DNA of 64,000 nt from 66-474 sp035688305. Its GTDB lineage: Bacteria; Pseudomonadota; Gammaproteobacteria; Xanthomonadales; Rhodanobacteraceae. The notes below the pieces were generated by a model. The model worked only from the letters and a program-made list of their open reading frames with translations. It ran no database searches and was not told the DNA's origin. Made by a program: the position numbers and the translations under genes. Position 1 is the stretch's first letter. Each line of letters starts with the position of its first letter. The stretch lies in NCBI GenBank assembly GCA_035688305.1, contig DASSNC010000013.1:7807-71806 (forward strand), in the 5' to 3' direction. Below, one piece after another: positions 44,556 through 53,659 of the stretch.

Positions 44556-45479
44556 TCAGGCGCGTACCAACGTGGATTTGCCGAACAGGCTCTCGATCAG
44601 GTCGACCATCAGGACTGCGGTGCGGTTGTGCTCGTCGAAAGCCGGGTTCAGTTCCATGATGTCGAGCGAGGCCAGTCGCCCTGTGTCGGCGATCATCTCC
44701 ATGCACAGTTGCGCCTCGCGGTAGTTGGGGCCACCGGGCACCGTGGTGCCGACCGCGGGCGCGATCGCCGGATCCAGGAAATCGACATCGAAACTGACGT
44801 GCAGGTGGGTATCGTCGTCCAGGCCCGCAAGCGCCCGTTCCATCACCTTGCGCATGCCGTGCTCGTCGATGTAACGCATGTCGAACACTTCGATGCCGGC
44901 CTCGTGGACCAGCTTTTTCTCTTTGTCGTCGACCGAGCGGATGCCGATCTGGCGGAGCACGTCGGGCGTAATCGCGGGCGCCGCGCCCGCCAGGGTCGTC
45001 AAAGCCTCCGGACCATACCCGCACAAACACGCCACCGGCATGCCGTGGATGTTTCCCGATGGGCTGATGGCGGAGGTGTTGAAATCGGTGTGGGCATCCA
45101 GCCACAACACGCGCAGCTTGCGCGCGTGCGCGCGGCAGTGCCGGGCCACGGCACTGATCGAACCGATGGCGAGGCAATGATCACCACCCATCAGGATCGG
45201 CAGGCGTCCGGCTGCAAGCTCCGCGGTTTCGGCATCGCACACCGCGTGCGTCCAGGCAACGACTTCATCGAAATGGCGATAGCCTTTGACCGGCGGCAGC
45301 CACGGATTTTGCGGGCCGGCGAGGTTGCCGCGGTCGGCCACATCAAGGCCGCGTGCCGCCAACGCCTGCGGCAAGCCCGCGACCCGCATCGCTTCCGGGC
45401 CCATCGATGCGCCACGGTCGCCCGCGCCGATATCGGTGGGAGCACCAATCAGGGATACGGATTTCGCTGGACTGCTCAT
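44556..45479 (-). CDS. rocF: arginase
   Basis: 307 aa from ATG 45479 (ATG 45485 and 45515 also in frame). Manganese ligands are visible in MGGDHCLAIGSI (His), WLDAHTDFNT (Asp-His-Asp) and VSFDVDFLDPAIAP (Asp-x-Asp). SLIGAPTDIGAGDRGASMGP begins the arginase fold, and GKSTL ends it. It converts arginine to ornithine and urea. No urease or ornithine genes are adjacent, so its role here (nitrogen use, polyamines) is open. Confidence 0.93.
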   Translation of the reverse strand: MSSPAKSVSLIGAPTDIGAGDRGASMGPEAMRVAGLPQALAARGLDVADRGNLAGPQNPWLPPVKGYRHFDEVVAWTHAVCDAETAELAAGRLPILMGGDHCLAIGSISAVARHCRAHARKLRVLWLDAHTDFNTSAISPSGNIHGMPVACLCGYGPEALTTLAGAAPAITPDVLRQIGIRSVDDKEKKLVHEAGIEVFDMRYIDEHGMRKVMERALAGLDDDTHLHVSFDVDFLDPAIAPAVGTTVPGGPNYREAQLCMEMIADTGRLASLDIMELNPAFDEHNRTAVLMVDLIESLFGKSTLVRA

Positions 45480-45553
45480 TGCCATCACCCAGGCTGCGAC
45501 TGAACCGGGAAGCATAGCGGGCCACCCGTGGCGCGGCCAATCCGGTCATCCGG

Positions 45554-45898
45554 TCACGCGGTACCGGCCACCGCGTCCAGCGCGGCGTGGACGCGCTCCA
45601 GCGCGGGTTGCGCGAGCGCACGCGTGCGGCACGGCGGCCGGCCCGACAACAAGCGGTCCAGATTCCGGGCGGCCAGTCCGATGGCATCGAGTCCGTAATA
45701 CGGTGCCGATCCCGCCAACTTGTGGGCGGCTTCGCGCACCTGCTGCCACGGGGCGTCGTCGCCATCGTCGCGGCATTCACGCCATGCCTCGTCGAGTGCA
45801 GCCCGGCGCAGCGGCAGCCCGTCGAGAAACTTGCGCCGCAACGCTTCGACCTGGGCCTCGAATTCGACTTGTGCGGGGTCCGGCTGCGACTCCATCAC
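45554..45898 (-). CDS. Hpt (histidine phosphotransfer) domain protein
   Basis: 114 aa, a single Hpt domain. The phosphoacceptor His lies in VREAAHKLAGSAPYYGLDAI (residue near 58), the Hpt signature HKLxGxxxxxG. It is helical and soluble. It would pass phosphate between a hybrid kinase and a response regulator; no partner lies next to it. The ATG is 31 bp downstream of the tRNA-Thr end, so the tRNA and this gene may share a transcript. Confidence 0.8.
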   Translation of the reverse strand: MMESQPDPAQVEFEAQVEALRRKFLDGLPLRRAALDEAWRECRDDGDDAPWQQVREAAHKLAGSAPYYGLDAIGLAARNLDRLLSGRPPCRTRALAQPALERVHAALDAVAGTA

Positions 45899-45928
45899 GA
45901 TCCTCGGCTGCGCAATCGCACCAACGAT

Positions 45929-46004
45929 TGGTGCCGACAGTCTGACTCGAACAGACGACCTACCGCTTACAAGGCGGTTGCTCTACCAACTGAGCTATGC
46001 CGGC
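45929..46004 (-). tRNA. tRNA-Thr (anticodon TGT)
   Basis: 76 nt including encoded CCA. Acceptor stem GCCGGCA with TGTCGGC (one wobble pair), D arm TAGCTCAGTTGGTAGAGCA, anticodon loop CTTGTAA (TGT, Thr), T arm CTGTTCGAGTCAG. All arms fold. No terminator follows; the Hpt gene begins about 31 bp downstream. Confidence 0.97.
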
Positions 46005-46016
46005 ATCACCGCGGAC

Positions 46017-46045
46017 ATGATCGCAGGTGCCGCCACCGGGATCAA
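46017..46045 (-). promoter_or_regulatory. Candidate promoter of tRNA-Thr
   Basis: TTGATC (-35) and GATCAT (-10) are 17 bp apart, 12 bp upstream of the tRNA 5' end on the minus strand. The -35 box matches the consensus at TTGA; the -10 box is weaker. It overlaps the last codons of the SPOR-domain gene. Confidence 0.3.
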
Positions 46046-46707
46046 AAACAATCGATCGGCTTGGCGATGAGGTCGCTGCGCCCCGGCAGCCACGCCGTCC
46101 ACGCAAAGGTGCTGCCCGGCGGCACCGCGAAATCGACCCAGTACGCCGGTTCGGTGTCGATGCGTTGCTTGGCCTCGGCAGCGAAGCCCGCTTGTTTCAG
46201 CTCCGCCAGACGCTTCTGCGCGTTCGCCTCGTCGCTGAACAGGCCCAGTGAAATCATGTTCTGCTGGTCGCCGGCGGTCACGACGTAGTATTCGTGGATG
46301 CCCTTGGCTTCGAGCTGGCGCGCCTCGTTGAGCGCGGCTTCACGGCTGGCCGCCGCTGGCAGGTAGACCCAGAAGCCGCGCGAGCGGCTCACCGATTCCT
46401 GGTGATACTGGATGCGCGCCACGTGCGGCGACAAGGATTGCATCGCGGCCCGCATGTCGACATCGGTGGTGAACGGGCCGAGCGTGTGGCAGACGTCCCG
46501 CAATACGCGCGTCGATGTGGAACCCGTCGCCGGCGTCGCGTCAGGCGGTATTGCAGGGTGCGGATGTTCCGTGAGCAGTTGCAGGGCCGGCACGCCGGGA
46601 TCGGTCACCGGCGGCAAGGGCTGCGCCGGTGGGTGCCCGAACAGCAGCCATGCTGCGGCACCCAGGTTCAACGCAAACAACAACAGGAACACGAGGCGAA
46701 TGAACAT
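46042..46707 (-). CDS. SPOR-domain membrane protein
   Basis: 221 aa from ATG 46707. One N-terminal membrane helix (FIRLVFLLLFALNLGAAAWL), a Pro-rich linker, then a C-terminal SPOR-like domain (about 95-190) with YWVYLPAAAS-like first strand (seen as GFWVYLPAAASREAALNEA) and YYVVTAGDQQNMISLGLFSD. SPOR domains bind denuded glycan strands of the septum, so a role in cell division or wall remodelling is likely. It follows coaX by 29 bp on the same strand. Confidence 0.75.
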   Translation of the reverse strand: MFIRLVFLLLFALNLGAAAWLLFGHPPAQPLPPVTDPGVPALQLLTEHPHPAIPPDATPATGSTSTRVLRDVCHTLGPFTTDVDMRAAMQSLSPHVARIQYHQESVSRSRGFWVYLPAAASREAALNEARQLEAKGIHEYYVVTAGDQQNMISLGLFSDEANAQKRLAELKQAGFAAEAKQRIDTEPAYWVDFAVPPGSTFAWTAWLPGRSDLIAKPIDCF

Positions 46708-46736
46708 CGGACGGCAACCGTGGCGATGGTGCGATT

Positions 46737-47543
46737 CTAAGCGGGTGTCGCCGCACCCGGCGACGGCGATGATGCCCACACTTCCAGTCCGCGCCAGACG
46801 GCGTCATCGAGCAAGCGCGCCGACACGGCGCCCTGCGCATCCAAGGCCGCCTGCAGTGCCGGCGCGCCGCCACCATGCAGCCACAGCCGTTGCGCGCCAA
46901 GCAAGCGCCGATGGCGCGCATGAAACGATTCGATCAACGCCACGGCAGCATCCCGGCAACCGCCACGGATGGCGCGGCCGGTATCGTCCGGATCCTCATT
47001 GGCGGGTCCCGTGAAGGCGTCCGGATTGGTGTCGGCGATCGCAGTGCCTGCCCGCAACGAACGCATCATCAAGTCCGGCGACGGCGCGATCAAACCTTGT
47101 TGCTGATTACCCTCGGCATCCACGGCATCCAGCGTCAGGGCCGTGCCGCAACCGACGATCACGAACGGCGCACCACCGCTGGCGGCGCGTGCCCCCGCCA
47201 TCGCGAGGAAGCGATCGATCCCCAGCCGCGCGGGAACCCTGTACGCATTCGTGATGCCACATCCGCGCCGCGGTGACGACAGCCACTCGATGCGTGCATC
47301 CGGCCACCGACGCAGCGCGTCACGCAAATATGCCGCGCGCTGCCCGGATGCCACCGATGCCACCAACACGCGCTCGGGTTCGGGCCAACCGGCAAGCGTA
47401 CTTTCAAGCTCGTGCGCCAGCTCGGGTGAATCCCAATCCATCCCGACCGGCAAACCCGTTTGCCGGGCGTGCGACCAGCGCCCCTTGAGGCGGGTGTTGC
47501 CGAGATCGAACAACCACAAAGCCTGGCCCGTCATTGCTGTCAT
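46737..47543 (-). CDS. coaX: type III pantothenate kinase
   Basis: 268 aa from ATG 47543, which overlaps the birA stop (ATGA); ATG 47534 is possible. The ASKHA phosphate-binding loop is LFDLGNTRLKGRW (DxGNT), and VGCGTALTLDAVDAEGNQQ is the second phosphate region. It makes 4'-phosphopantothenate, the first step of coenzyme A synthesis, without feedback by CoA. The birA-coaX pair is conserved in many proteobacteria. Confidence 0.95.
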   Translation of the reverse strand: MTAMTGQALWLFDLGNTRLKGRWSHARQTGLPVGMDWDSPELAHELESTLAGWPEPERVLVASVASGQRAAYLRDALRRWPDARIEWLSSPRRGCGITNAYRVPARLGIDRFLAMAGARAASGGAPFVIVGCGTALTLDAVDAEGNQQQGLIAPSPDLMMRSLRAGTAIADTNPDAFTGPANEDPDDTGRAIRGGCRDAAVALIESFHARHRRLLGAQRLWLHGGGAPALQAALDAQGAVSARLLDDAVWRGLEVWASSPSPGAATPA

Positions 47544-48571
47544 GTCGGCCGCACCGAGACTTCGGCAGAATCCACGCCGCGCATGCCGTTGGCGGTTTCC
47601 ACCAGCAAGGCCCCGCGCGCATCGACACCCGCCGCCACGCCTTCGAACACGCCGTGCGCGCCGTCCACGCGCAGCTTGCGCCCGGACAGCGCATCCAGCC
47701 GCGACCACGCTTGCGCGAACGCGGGGAAGCCCTCGGCATCAAACTTGTCCAGCGCCTCGACGAGGCGCTCGACCAGCGCCGCGGCCAGATCGTTGCGTGC
47801 GGGCGCGCGGGCGCCGCAGATGGATTCGAGATCCGTGCACGGACGCCCCAGCGCCTTGCGCACCATGCCGGGTACGCGCAGGTTGATGCCGACGCCGATG
47901 ATCGCGTGGCATGGCCCCATGAATTCGCCGCCGAGTTCCACCAGGATGCCGCCCAGCTTGGCGTCGGCATGCATCAAGTCGTTCGGCCACTTGAGCGCCA
48001 CGCCGGCCGCGCCGCAATCCTCCAGTGCCGTGGCCGCGGCAATCCCGGCGACCAGCGACAGGCCCGACAGCGCCGCGTAACCACCTGCGAAGCGCTTCAG
48101 GCACGAGAACTGCAGGTTGGTCGCCGGCGGCGACAGCCATTCACGGCCGCGCCGCCCGCGCCCCGCGCGCTGCCAATCCGCGAACACGAAGGAGCGGTCG
48201 CGCAAGGTGGCGGCCCGGCGGGCAATTTCGCTGGACGTCGAATCCAGCTGCCAGTGGTTTTCCAGCGTGCCGAGGCGACGGCGCAACGCTGCCGGCAGCC
48301 GCGCCCGCACAGCCTCGACATCCAGCAACTGCAGCGGATGCGAGAGCCGGTACCCGTCCGCACCGGTCTGGATTTCGAGGCCCGCCTCACGCAAGACCCC
48401 GACCTGTTTCCACACGGCAGTACGCGACACCCGCAGCCGCCGCGCCAGTTCCGGCCCGCCCACCGGGGCACCGGGCGCCAGCAGCCTCAGCAGCGGCGGG
48501 ACGCCGGTCTCGTCTGGATGGCCAACTGCTGGAACCGGCAATTGGGATGTGTCAAGATGGGAATTCGACAT
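47540..48571 (-). CDS. birA: bifunctional biotin ligase/biotin operon repressor BirA
   Basis: 343 aa from ATG 48571 (TTG/ATG at 48601 possible). An N-terminal winged helix (VGGPELARRLRVSRTAVWKQ, then VGVLREAGLEIQTG) is followed by the ligase domain: the biotinyl-AMP loop GRGRRGREW, then LKWPNDL and GGILVELGGEF, and a small C-terminal SH3-like domain. It attaches biotin to the acetyl-CoA carboxylase carrier and probably represses biotin genes. It diverges from the 128-aa secreted protein. Confidence 0.95.
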   Translation of the reverse strand: MSNSHLDTSQLPVPAVGHPDETGVPPLLRLLAPGAPVGGPELARRLRVSRTAVWKQVGVLREAGLEIQTGADGYRLSHPLQLLDVEAVRARLPAALRRRLGTLENHWQLDSTSSEIARRAATLRDRSFVFADWQRAGRGRRGREWLSPPATNLQFSCLKRFAGGYAALSGLSLVAGIAAATALEDCGAAGVALKWPNDLMHADAKLGGILVELGGEFMGPCHAIIGVGINLRVPGMVRKALGRPCTDLESICGARAPARNDLAAALVERLVEALDKFDAEGFPAFAQAWSRLDALSGRKLRVDGAHGVFEGVAAGVDARGALLVETANGMRGVDSAEVSVRPT

Positions 48572-48592
48572 GCACTGGGTCCGGGGGCTGTC

Positions 48593-48979
48593 ATGAAACA
48601 CCTGTCATTGTGGCTGACGGTGATTTTGCTGGGTGCCACGCCGTTGGCCGCGGCGGCTTTCGATTATGGCCCGAACCAGCCCCTGCTCGCCGCCAACGCC
48701 AGCCTACCGCAGCTTCCGGGTGTGCAAGCACGCGCCGCCGCCGACGGCTCGCAGCCGCATGGCGACGTGCTCGCTGCCAATGCCGACGACGCCAGTGTGT
48801 CCGCAATCGACAGCACCGCGCACGCGCGTACGGCAGCGCCAACGGCGTCCGCGAACCGGTCGACCCGCAACGCGGCCACCGTCAAGTCCAAACCACACCG
48901 GTCGCCTCCATTGGCCACGCCCGAACCGCTGCCCACGCAGGCAACCTGGCAATCGCTGTTGCCGGGCTCGATCCAGTAA
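48593..48979 (+). CDS. secreted hypothetical protein, 128 aa
   Basis: A signal peptide starts MKHLSLWLTVILLGATPLAA and ends near AAA. The mature part (about 105 residues) is rich in Ala, Pro, Ser and Thr and appears disordered, with no Cys and no known domain. The ATG is preceded by a GGGGG run at 48584-48588. Divergent from birA, convergent with phoQ. Codon use resembles the region. I do not recognise it. Confidence 0.6.
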   Translation: MKHLSLWLTVILLGATPLAAAAFDYGPNQPLLAANASLPQLPGVQARAAADGSQPHGDVLAANADDASVSAIDSTAHARTAAPTASANRSTRNAATVKSKPHRSPPLATPEPLPTQATWQSLLPGSIQ

Positions 48980-49009
48980 CCCGAACTTGCGCAGCGCGGC
49001 ACTTCGCGT

Positions 49010-50410
49010 TCACGCTTCGGGAAAGCTCGCGTGGAAGCACGCGCCGCCAAGCTCGGCGGAGCGGTTGACCTGCAGCGTACCGCGATAGCCGCGCACGATG
49101 TCCTCGACGATGGCCAGGCCGATGCCGTGGCCCTGCACCCGTTCGTCGCCACGCACCCCGCGCTGCAGCACCCGGTCGATTTGATCGGGCGGAATGCCGG
49201 GGCCATCGTCTTCCACACGCAGGTCCAGACCCATCCGCCACACGCGCGGACTGGTCGGCGCCAGTTGCTTGACGCTCAGCAACACCCGGTGGTCCGCCCA
49301 CTTGAAGGCGTTTTCGAGCAGGTTGCCGAACAGCTCCAGCAAGTCGCCTTCGTCGCCGTGGAAGCACGCGCCCTCGTCGATGTCGAATTCGCACAGGATG
49401 TTCTTGGCCGCATACACGCGTTCGAGGCTGCGCACGACCGCCTCGGCGTGGGCTTGCACCGGAACCGGTGCGGCGAACGTCGAATGTCCGGACGATTTGG
49501 CGCGCGCCAACTGGTAGGCGACGATCTGGTCCATGTGCTGCACCTGCGCCAGCAGGTCGTTGCGCACGTCGTTGTCATCGTCGCCCGATTCCAGGCGTGA
49601 GCGTGCCACGGCGAGCGGCGTCTTCAGGCTGTGCGCAAGGTCATCCAACGTGTTGCGGTAGCGCGTCAGGTGTTCGCGCTCGCTCTCGATGAAACGATTC
49701 AGCCCATACGCCAGCGCGGCGACCTCGCGCGGGTAAGGGCCGCTCAGGCGCTCTGCGCGGCCACGCTCGATCTTGCGCAGGTCTGCGGCCACGCGTCCAA
49801 GCGGAGCAAGGCTCCAGCGCAACAGGATTTGCTGCAGCACGAACAGGGCCAGCCCCAATGCCCCGAGCCAGCCAAACAGGGTGTGCCGGTAGGCGACCAG
49901 GCCCGCCTGGTACACGGCCTCGTTTTCGGCAACGTACACCGTCAATGGATAGCTCTTGCCGTTTTCCAGGATCCATTCCACGCCCTGGCTCAGCACGTAC
50001 ATCGGCCCCGCTGCGGTGTTGACCGGCCCGAACCGGACGGTACCGGCCGGCAACAAGTCCTTGAACGGCAACTCGCGGCCGAGCGACGACGCCGCTTCCC
50101 AATGGAAACCGTCCTGGCCGACGATGACGACGTAAAGGCCGGAACCGGGGCGCGCGAAATCCGGGTTCGGCGGCGGCATGTCCGGCGGAATCACGCGATC
50201 GGAACGATTGCTGACGTCCACCCCGGCAAGGTATGCGTAAACGTAGCTTTGCAAGCGCCCGCGCAATCCGGCCAGCGCCGCCTGTGCGTAGGCGCGGTCC
50301 AGCGCAAAGCCGGTGAGACCGAGGAAGCCGATCAGCACCAGCAAGGTGGCAATGGTCGAGCGCGCGGCAAGCGACAGCGGCTTGCGGGCGTCGGTGCCCT
50401 CGGATTGCAT
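49010..50410 (-). CDS. phoQ: sensor histidine kinase PhoQ-like
   Basis: 466 aa. Two membrane helices (about 15-38 and 178-196) flank a periplasmic sensor domain of about 140 residues. A HAMP-like linker follows, then the H box LDDLAHSLKTPLAVARSRLE (phosphorylated His), the N box LLELFGNLLENAFKWA and the G boxes DDGPGIPPDQ and GHGIGLAI. It pairs with phoP directly upstream in the operon. In related bacteria PhoQ senses low Mg2+ and cationic peptides; here the sensor ligand is inferred only by family. Confidence 0.9.
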   Translation of the reverse strand: MQSEGTDARKPLSLAARSTIATLLVLIGFLGLTGFALDRAYAQAALAGLRGRLQSYVYAYLAGVDVSNRSDRVIPPDMPPPNPDFARPGSGLYVVIVGQDGFHWEAASSLGRELPFKDLLPAGTVRFGPVNTAAGPMYVLSQGVEWILENGKSYPLTVYVAENEAVYQAGLVAYRHTLFGWLGALGLALFVLQQILLRWSLAPLGRVAADLRKIERGRAERLSGPYPREVAALAYGLNRFIESEREHLTRYRNTLDDLAHSLKTPLAVARSRLESGDDDNDVRNDLLAQVQHMDQIVAYQLARAKSSGHSTFAAPVPVQAHAEAVVRSLERVYAAKNILCEFDIDEGACFHGDEGDLLELFGNLLENAFKWADHRVLLSVKQLAPTSPRVWRMGLDLRVEDDGPGIPPDQIDRVLQRGVRGDERVQGHGIGLAIVEDIVRGYRGTLQVNRSAELGGACFHASFPEA

Positions 50411-50503
50411 CCCGCTACATCCCTCGGATGACCACTACGGCAAGAATGACCGCCGTCATCATTGTCGCACGCGGCCACACCAGACAAACCCCGGGGATGC
50501 CGT

Positions 50504-51196
50504 CTACTCCGTCACCGTCTCGTCGCGCGGAATCGCGAAGCGGTAACCGCGGCCACGCACGGTTTCGATCGGCTTCAGCACGCCTTCGGGATCGAGTTTG
50601 CGGCGCAAGCGGCCGATGAACACTTCCAGCACGTTCGAATCACGGTCGAAGTCCTGCTGGTAGATGTGCTCGGTGAGATCGGCCTTGGACACCAATTCGC
50701 CGGCATGCAGCATCAGGTATTCGAGCACCTTGTATTCGTAGCTGGTGAGGTCGGCCGACTTGCCATCGACAGTGACACTTTGCGCGGTGGTATCCAGCCG
50801 GATCGGGCCGCACGCCAGCACCGGCTTGGCCCAGCCGGAGGCACGCCGCACCAGCGCGTTGATGCGCGCCAGCAACTCCTCGACGTGGAACGGCTTGACC
50901 AGGTAATCGTCGGCGCCGAACTTCAGGCCCTGCACCTTGTCCTGCCACGACGCGCGCGCGGTGAGGATCAGGATTGGAAAACTGTGGCCTTCCTTGCGCA
51001 GGATTTCGACCAGCTCCATGCCCGAGAGCTTGGGCAAGCCGAGATCGACGATCGCAAGATCGAACGGCACTTCGCGCCCGAGGTACAAGCCTTCTTCGCC
51101 GTCGGCCGCGGCATCCACCGCGAACCCGTCACGCTTCAGGCGCGCCGCGAGCGTTTCGCGCAAGGGCGCTTCGTCTTCCACCAACAGGATGCGCAT
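50504..51196 (-). CDS. phoP: OmpR-family response regulator PhoP-like
   Basis: 230 aa. Receiver domain: DEAPLRE acidic pair, phosphorylated Asp in FDLAIVDLGLPKLSG, ILTARASWQ (Thr) and FHVEELLARINALVRR; linker; then a winged-helix DNA-binding domain with LTSYEYKVLEYLM and RRKLDPEGVLKPIETVRGRG. ATG 51196 shares one base with the upstream PepSY stop (TGATG), so the three genes are coupled. It controls envelope genes in related bacteria. Confidence 0.93.
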   Translation of the reverse strand: MRILLVEDEAPLRETLAARLKRDGFAVDAAADGEEGLYLGREVPFDLAIVDLGLPKLSGMELVEILRKEGHSFPILILTARASWQDKVQGLKFGADDYLVKPFHVEELLARINALVRRASGWAKPVLACGPIRLDTTAQSVTVDGKSADLTSYEYKVLEYLMLHAGELVSKADLTEHIYQQDFDRDSNVLEVFIGRLRRKLDPEGVLKPIETVRGRGYRFAIPRDETVTE

Positions 51197-51546
51197 CAGT
51201 GCCCTCCTTGCCCGGAATCATGGGGACCCGCGCTCGACTTGGGCCGCGGGTTCGAGTGTAACTGCATCACCTTGACCGCGCCCTTCGGCGTCAACACCTT
51301 GATGCGATAAACCTTGTTGTGGCCGCGCGCCACCGAATCGGCGGCCAGGATGTGGCCGTGGGTCTGGTGCTGCACCTGCCTTACCGCCTGCTCCAGGCTC
51401 AGATGATGCGGAGCTGGCGCTGCCGCCGGCGGTGGTGGTTGCGGCGGCGGGATCGAGTGCTCCGGTGGGCGCGCGAACGCAGCCATGGTGCACAAGCACA
51501 AGGCACTCGCCGCGGCAGCCGAAATCAACGGATATTTCATGACCAC
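51196..51546 (-). CDS. periplasmic PepSY-domain protein coupled to PhoPQ
   Basis: 116 aa (ATG 51540 is an alternative start). A signal peptide ends near FAR/ARP, then a His/Pro-rich linker (HSIPPPQPPPP) and one PepSY-like domain: LSLEQAVRQVQHQTHGHILA, VYRIKVLTPKGAVKVMQL. PepSY domains inhibit or sense proteases and lie near two-component systems in many proteobacteria. It is the first gene of the PepSY-phoP-phoQ set, so a sensory or feedback role is plausible but unproven. Confidence 0.8.
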   Translation of the reverse strand: MVMKYPLISAAAASALCLCTMAAFARPPEHSIPPPQPPPPAAAPAPHHLSLEQAVRQVQHQTHGHILAADSVARGHNKVYRIKVLTPKGAVKVMQLHSNPRPKSSAGPHDSGQGGH

Positions 51547-51649
51547 GAAGGCCCGTATTGCTGCGACATCGGGTTAGATGATGCCGTGAGCCATTGAATT
51601 CGTGCTGAACACGTGGCGCCCGCCATGGCACGAACCCGCTCCGGAGGGG

Positions 51650-52651
51650 TCACGCCGCCTGCCGCGGGACACTGCCGGTGACCGCCAGCAGGGCCGCTTC
51701 GATGGTTGCCCAATCCGCGTCCGCGACATGCGCCCCTTCAGACAACACACGGCGAAACGCCTTGCCGCCCGGCTCGCCATGGAACAGGCCCAGCAGATGG
51801 CGGGTGATCGCCGCCAGGCGCACGCCCTTGCCCAACTGGGCCTCGACGTACGGACGCAACTGGCGCAACACCGCAACCCGCGCAGGCGGTTCATGTCCGT
51901 GCAGCGCCGCGTCGATGCACGCCAGCGCGTAGGGGTCGTGGTAGGCAAGCCGTCCCAGCATCACGCCATCGACATGGCCAAGGTGTTCGCGCACAGCGGG
52001 CAGTCCGTCGATGCCGCCATTGACGATCACGGCGAGGTCCGGAAATTCGTGCTTGAGGCGATACACGCGCTGATAGTTGAGCGGCGGGACTTCGCGGTTC
52101 TGCTTCGGCGACAAGCCCTGCAACCAGGCCTTGCGCGCATGCACGATCAACACGCGCACCCCGGCGTCGACCATCCGCGCGGCGAACGCGAACAGGTCGG
52201 CATCGTCGTCCTGGTCATCCACGCCGATGCGGCATTTCACCGTCACCGGCACGGTCACCGCTGCGCGCATCGCGCGCACGCAATCGGCCACCAGTTCCGG
52301 CTCGCGCATCAGGCACGCGCCGAAGCGCCCGGACTGCACGCGATCGGATGGACACCCCACATTGAGATTGATCTCGTCGTAGCCGGCGTCGGCGCCGTAG
52401 CGTGCGGCCTGCGCAAGCTCGACCGGATCGGCGCCGCCCAGTTGCAGCGCCACCGGGTGCTCGACGGGATCGTGCGCGAGCAGGTGCAGGCGATCGCCCC
52501 GCACCAACGCCGCCGAGGTCACCATCTCGGTGTACAGGCGGGCGTGCGGACTGAGCAGGCGGTGGAAATGCCGGCAATGCCGGTCGGTCCAATCCATCAT
52601 CGGCGCCACGCACAGGCGCCATGGGTTTGCGGCATGCCGGTCCATGCGCAC
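51650..52651 (-). CDS. dusA: tRNA-dihydrouridine synthase A
   Basis: 333 aa (ATG 52645 is an alternative). An FMN TIM barrel: VAPMMDWTDRHCRHFHRLLS, the conserved NLNVGCPSDRVQSGRFGA containing the catalytic Cys, VTVKCRIGVDD, and VIVNGGIDGL / VDGVMLGRLAYHDPY. DusA reduces uridines 20 and 20a of the tRNA D loop. The C-terminal helical domain is complete. It lies between phoPQ-PepSY and a lipoprotein gene, with no evident functional link. Confidence 0.96.
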   Translation of the reverse strand: MRMDRHAANPWRLCVAPMMDWTDRHCRHFHRLLSPHARLYTEMVTSAALVRGDRLHLLAHDPVEHPVALQLGGADPVELAQAARYGADAGYDEINLNVGCPSDRVQSGRFGACLMREPELVADCVRAMRAAVTVPVTVKCRIGVDDQDDDADLFAFAARMVDAGVRVLIVHARKAWLQGLSPKQNREVPPLNYQRVYRLKHEFPDLAVIVNGGIDGLPAVREHLGHVDGVMLGRLAYHDPYALACIDAALHGHEPPARVAVLRQLRPYVEAQLGKGVRLAAITRHLLGLFHGEPGGKAFRRVLSEGAHVADADWATIEAALLAVTGSVPRQAA

Positions 52652-52726
52652 ATGATAGTTGCGACCGCAGCAATTGCTTAACGTGAGGCTGCGTACACTC
52701 GCAATCCCGTTCCGGCGAGCACCGCC

Positions 52727-53602
52727 ATGCGCCTGTCACTGCTGAAGTGCCCGACCGTGGCTTTGGCCACGCTTGCCCTCGCCGCATGCCAGCAGCCGTC
52801 CGGCAACCCGCCGCCGGCATCAGCCGGGTACGCCGCGGCGGCCGGGGATTCCAGCAGCGCACCCGTGATCGCCGCTCAGCCGGCATCAGCCGACAGCGTG
52901 GGCCTGCCCGGCGACCATACCGAGACGACGCAGTACAAGATCGCGATCAGCATGCCGAACCTGCCCGACACGGCGAAACCGCTGGCGGGCGCACTGCGCA
53001 CCACGGCCGACGCCGCCAAGCGCCAGTTCCTGCAAGCCTTGCCGGATCCCGATGAGGGTTCAGCTTCGCCCCGTCAGCAATTTGCATTGCATCTCGCGTT
53101 CACGGTTGCCGCGCGCACTGCCGCCTTCACCAGCGTGCGCGAGACCGGCGAGGTGGACACCGGCGGCGCGCATCCGGCGCCGGTCGAGGGCAGCTTCGTG
53201 TTCGATCACAAGGCCAACAGCGTGATCACGCTGGATGATCTGTTCGCGCAACCCGATCGCGCGCGCAAGGCGCTCGCGGACTTCGCGCGCGCGGCGCTGG
53301 CGAAACGGCTGCTGGCCAACGCGCCCGAGCCCGGTGAAGCGTCACCCACGGCGAGCCGGGAATGGATGACCAACATGCAGCAGATGCTGGATTACGGCAC
53401 CCAGCCGACCAACGTCAACTTCGCGCTGTTCGTGGTGCGCGCGGGCGCCGCCAACGACGCGCCAAGCCCGGGCCTGACCCTCGTGTTTCCGCCCTACCAG
53501 GTCGCGCCTTACAGCGACGGCACCCAGACCGTCGATGTGCCTGCAAGCGTATTCGCGGCGTTCCTGAAACCGGCCTATCGAGCCGATTTCGCGGCACCGT
53601 AA
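52727..53602 (+). CDS. DUF3298-like lipoprotein
   Basis: 291 aa. A lipoprotein signal ends LALAAC (Cys near 21), then an Ala/Pro/Ser linker, then a domain matching DUF3298/RsiV C-terminal type: FTVAARTAAFTSVRETGEVD, GSFVFDHKANSVITLDDLFA and LTLVFPPYQVAPYSDGTQTV. The RsiV relatives bind lysozyme, but that role cannot be inferred here; E. coli relatives are uncharacterised. It diverges from dusA. Confidence 0.8.
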   Translation: MRLSLLKCPTVALATLALAACQQPSGNPPPASAGYAAAAGDSSSAPVIAAQPASADSVGLPGDHTETTQYKIAISMPNLPDTAKPLAGALRTTADAAKRQFLQALPDPDEGSASPRQQFALHLAFTVAARTAAFTSVRETGEVDTGGAHPAPVEGSFVFDHKANSVITLDDLFAQPDRARKALADFARAALAKRLLANAPEPGEASPTASREWMTNMQQMLDYGTQPTNVNFALFVVRAGAANDAPSPGLTLVFPPYQVAPYSDGTQTVDVPASVFAAFLKPAYRADFAAP

Positions 53603-53659
53603 CTGCGCAAAACCTGACTGTCCGCCGATCGCGTCGGCGGCCGCAGCCGCCGTCCCGGA

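Noticed and set aside
45919..45935. CACCAA/TTGGTG hairpin at the tRNA-Thr 3' end as a terminator
   Set aside because: It overlaps the CCA end itself and has no T-run; most likely chance pairing.
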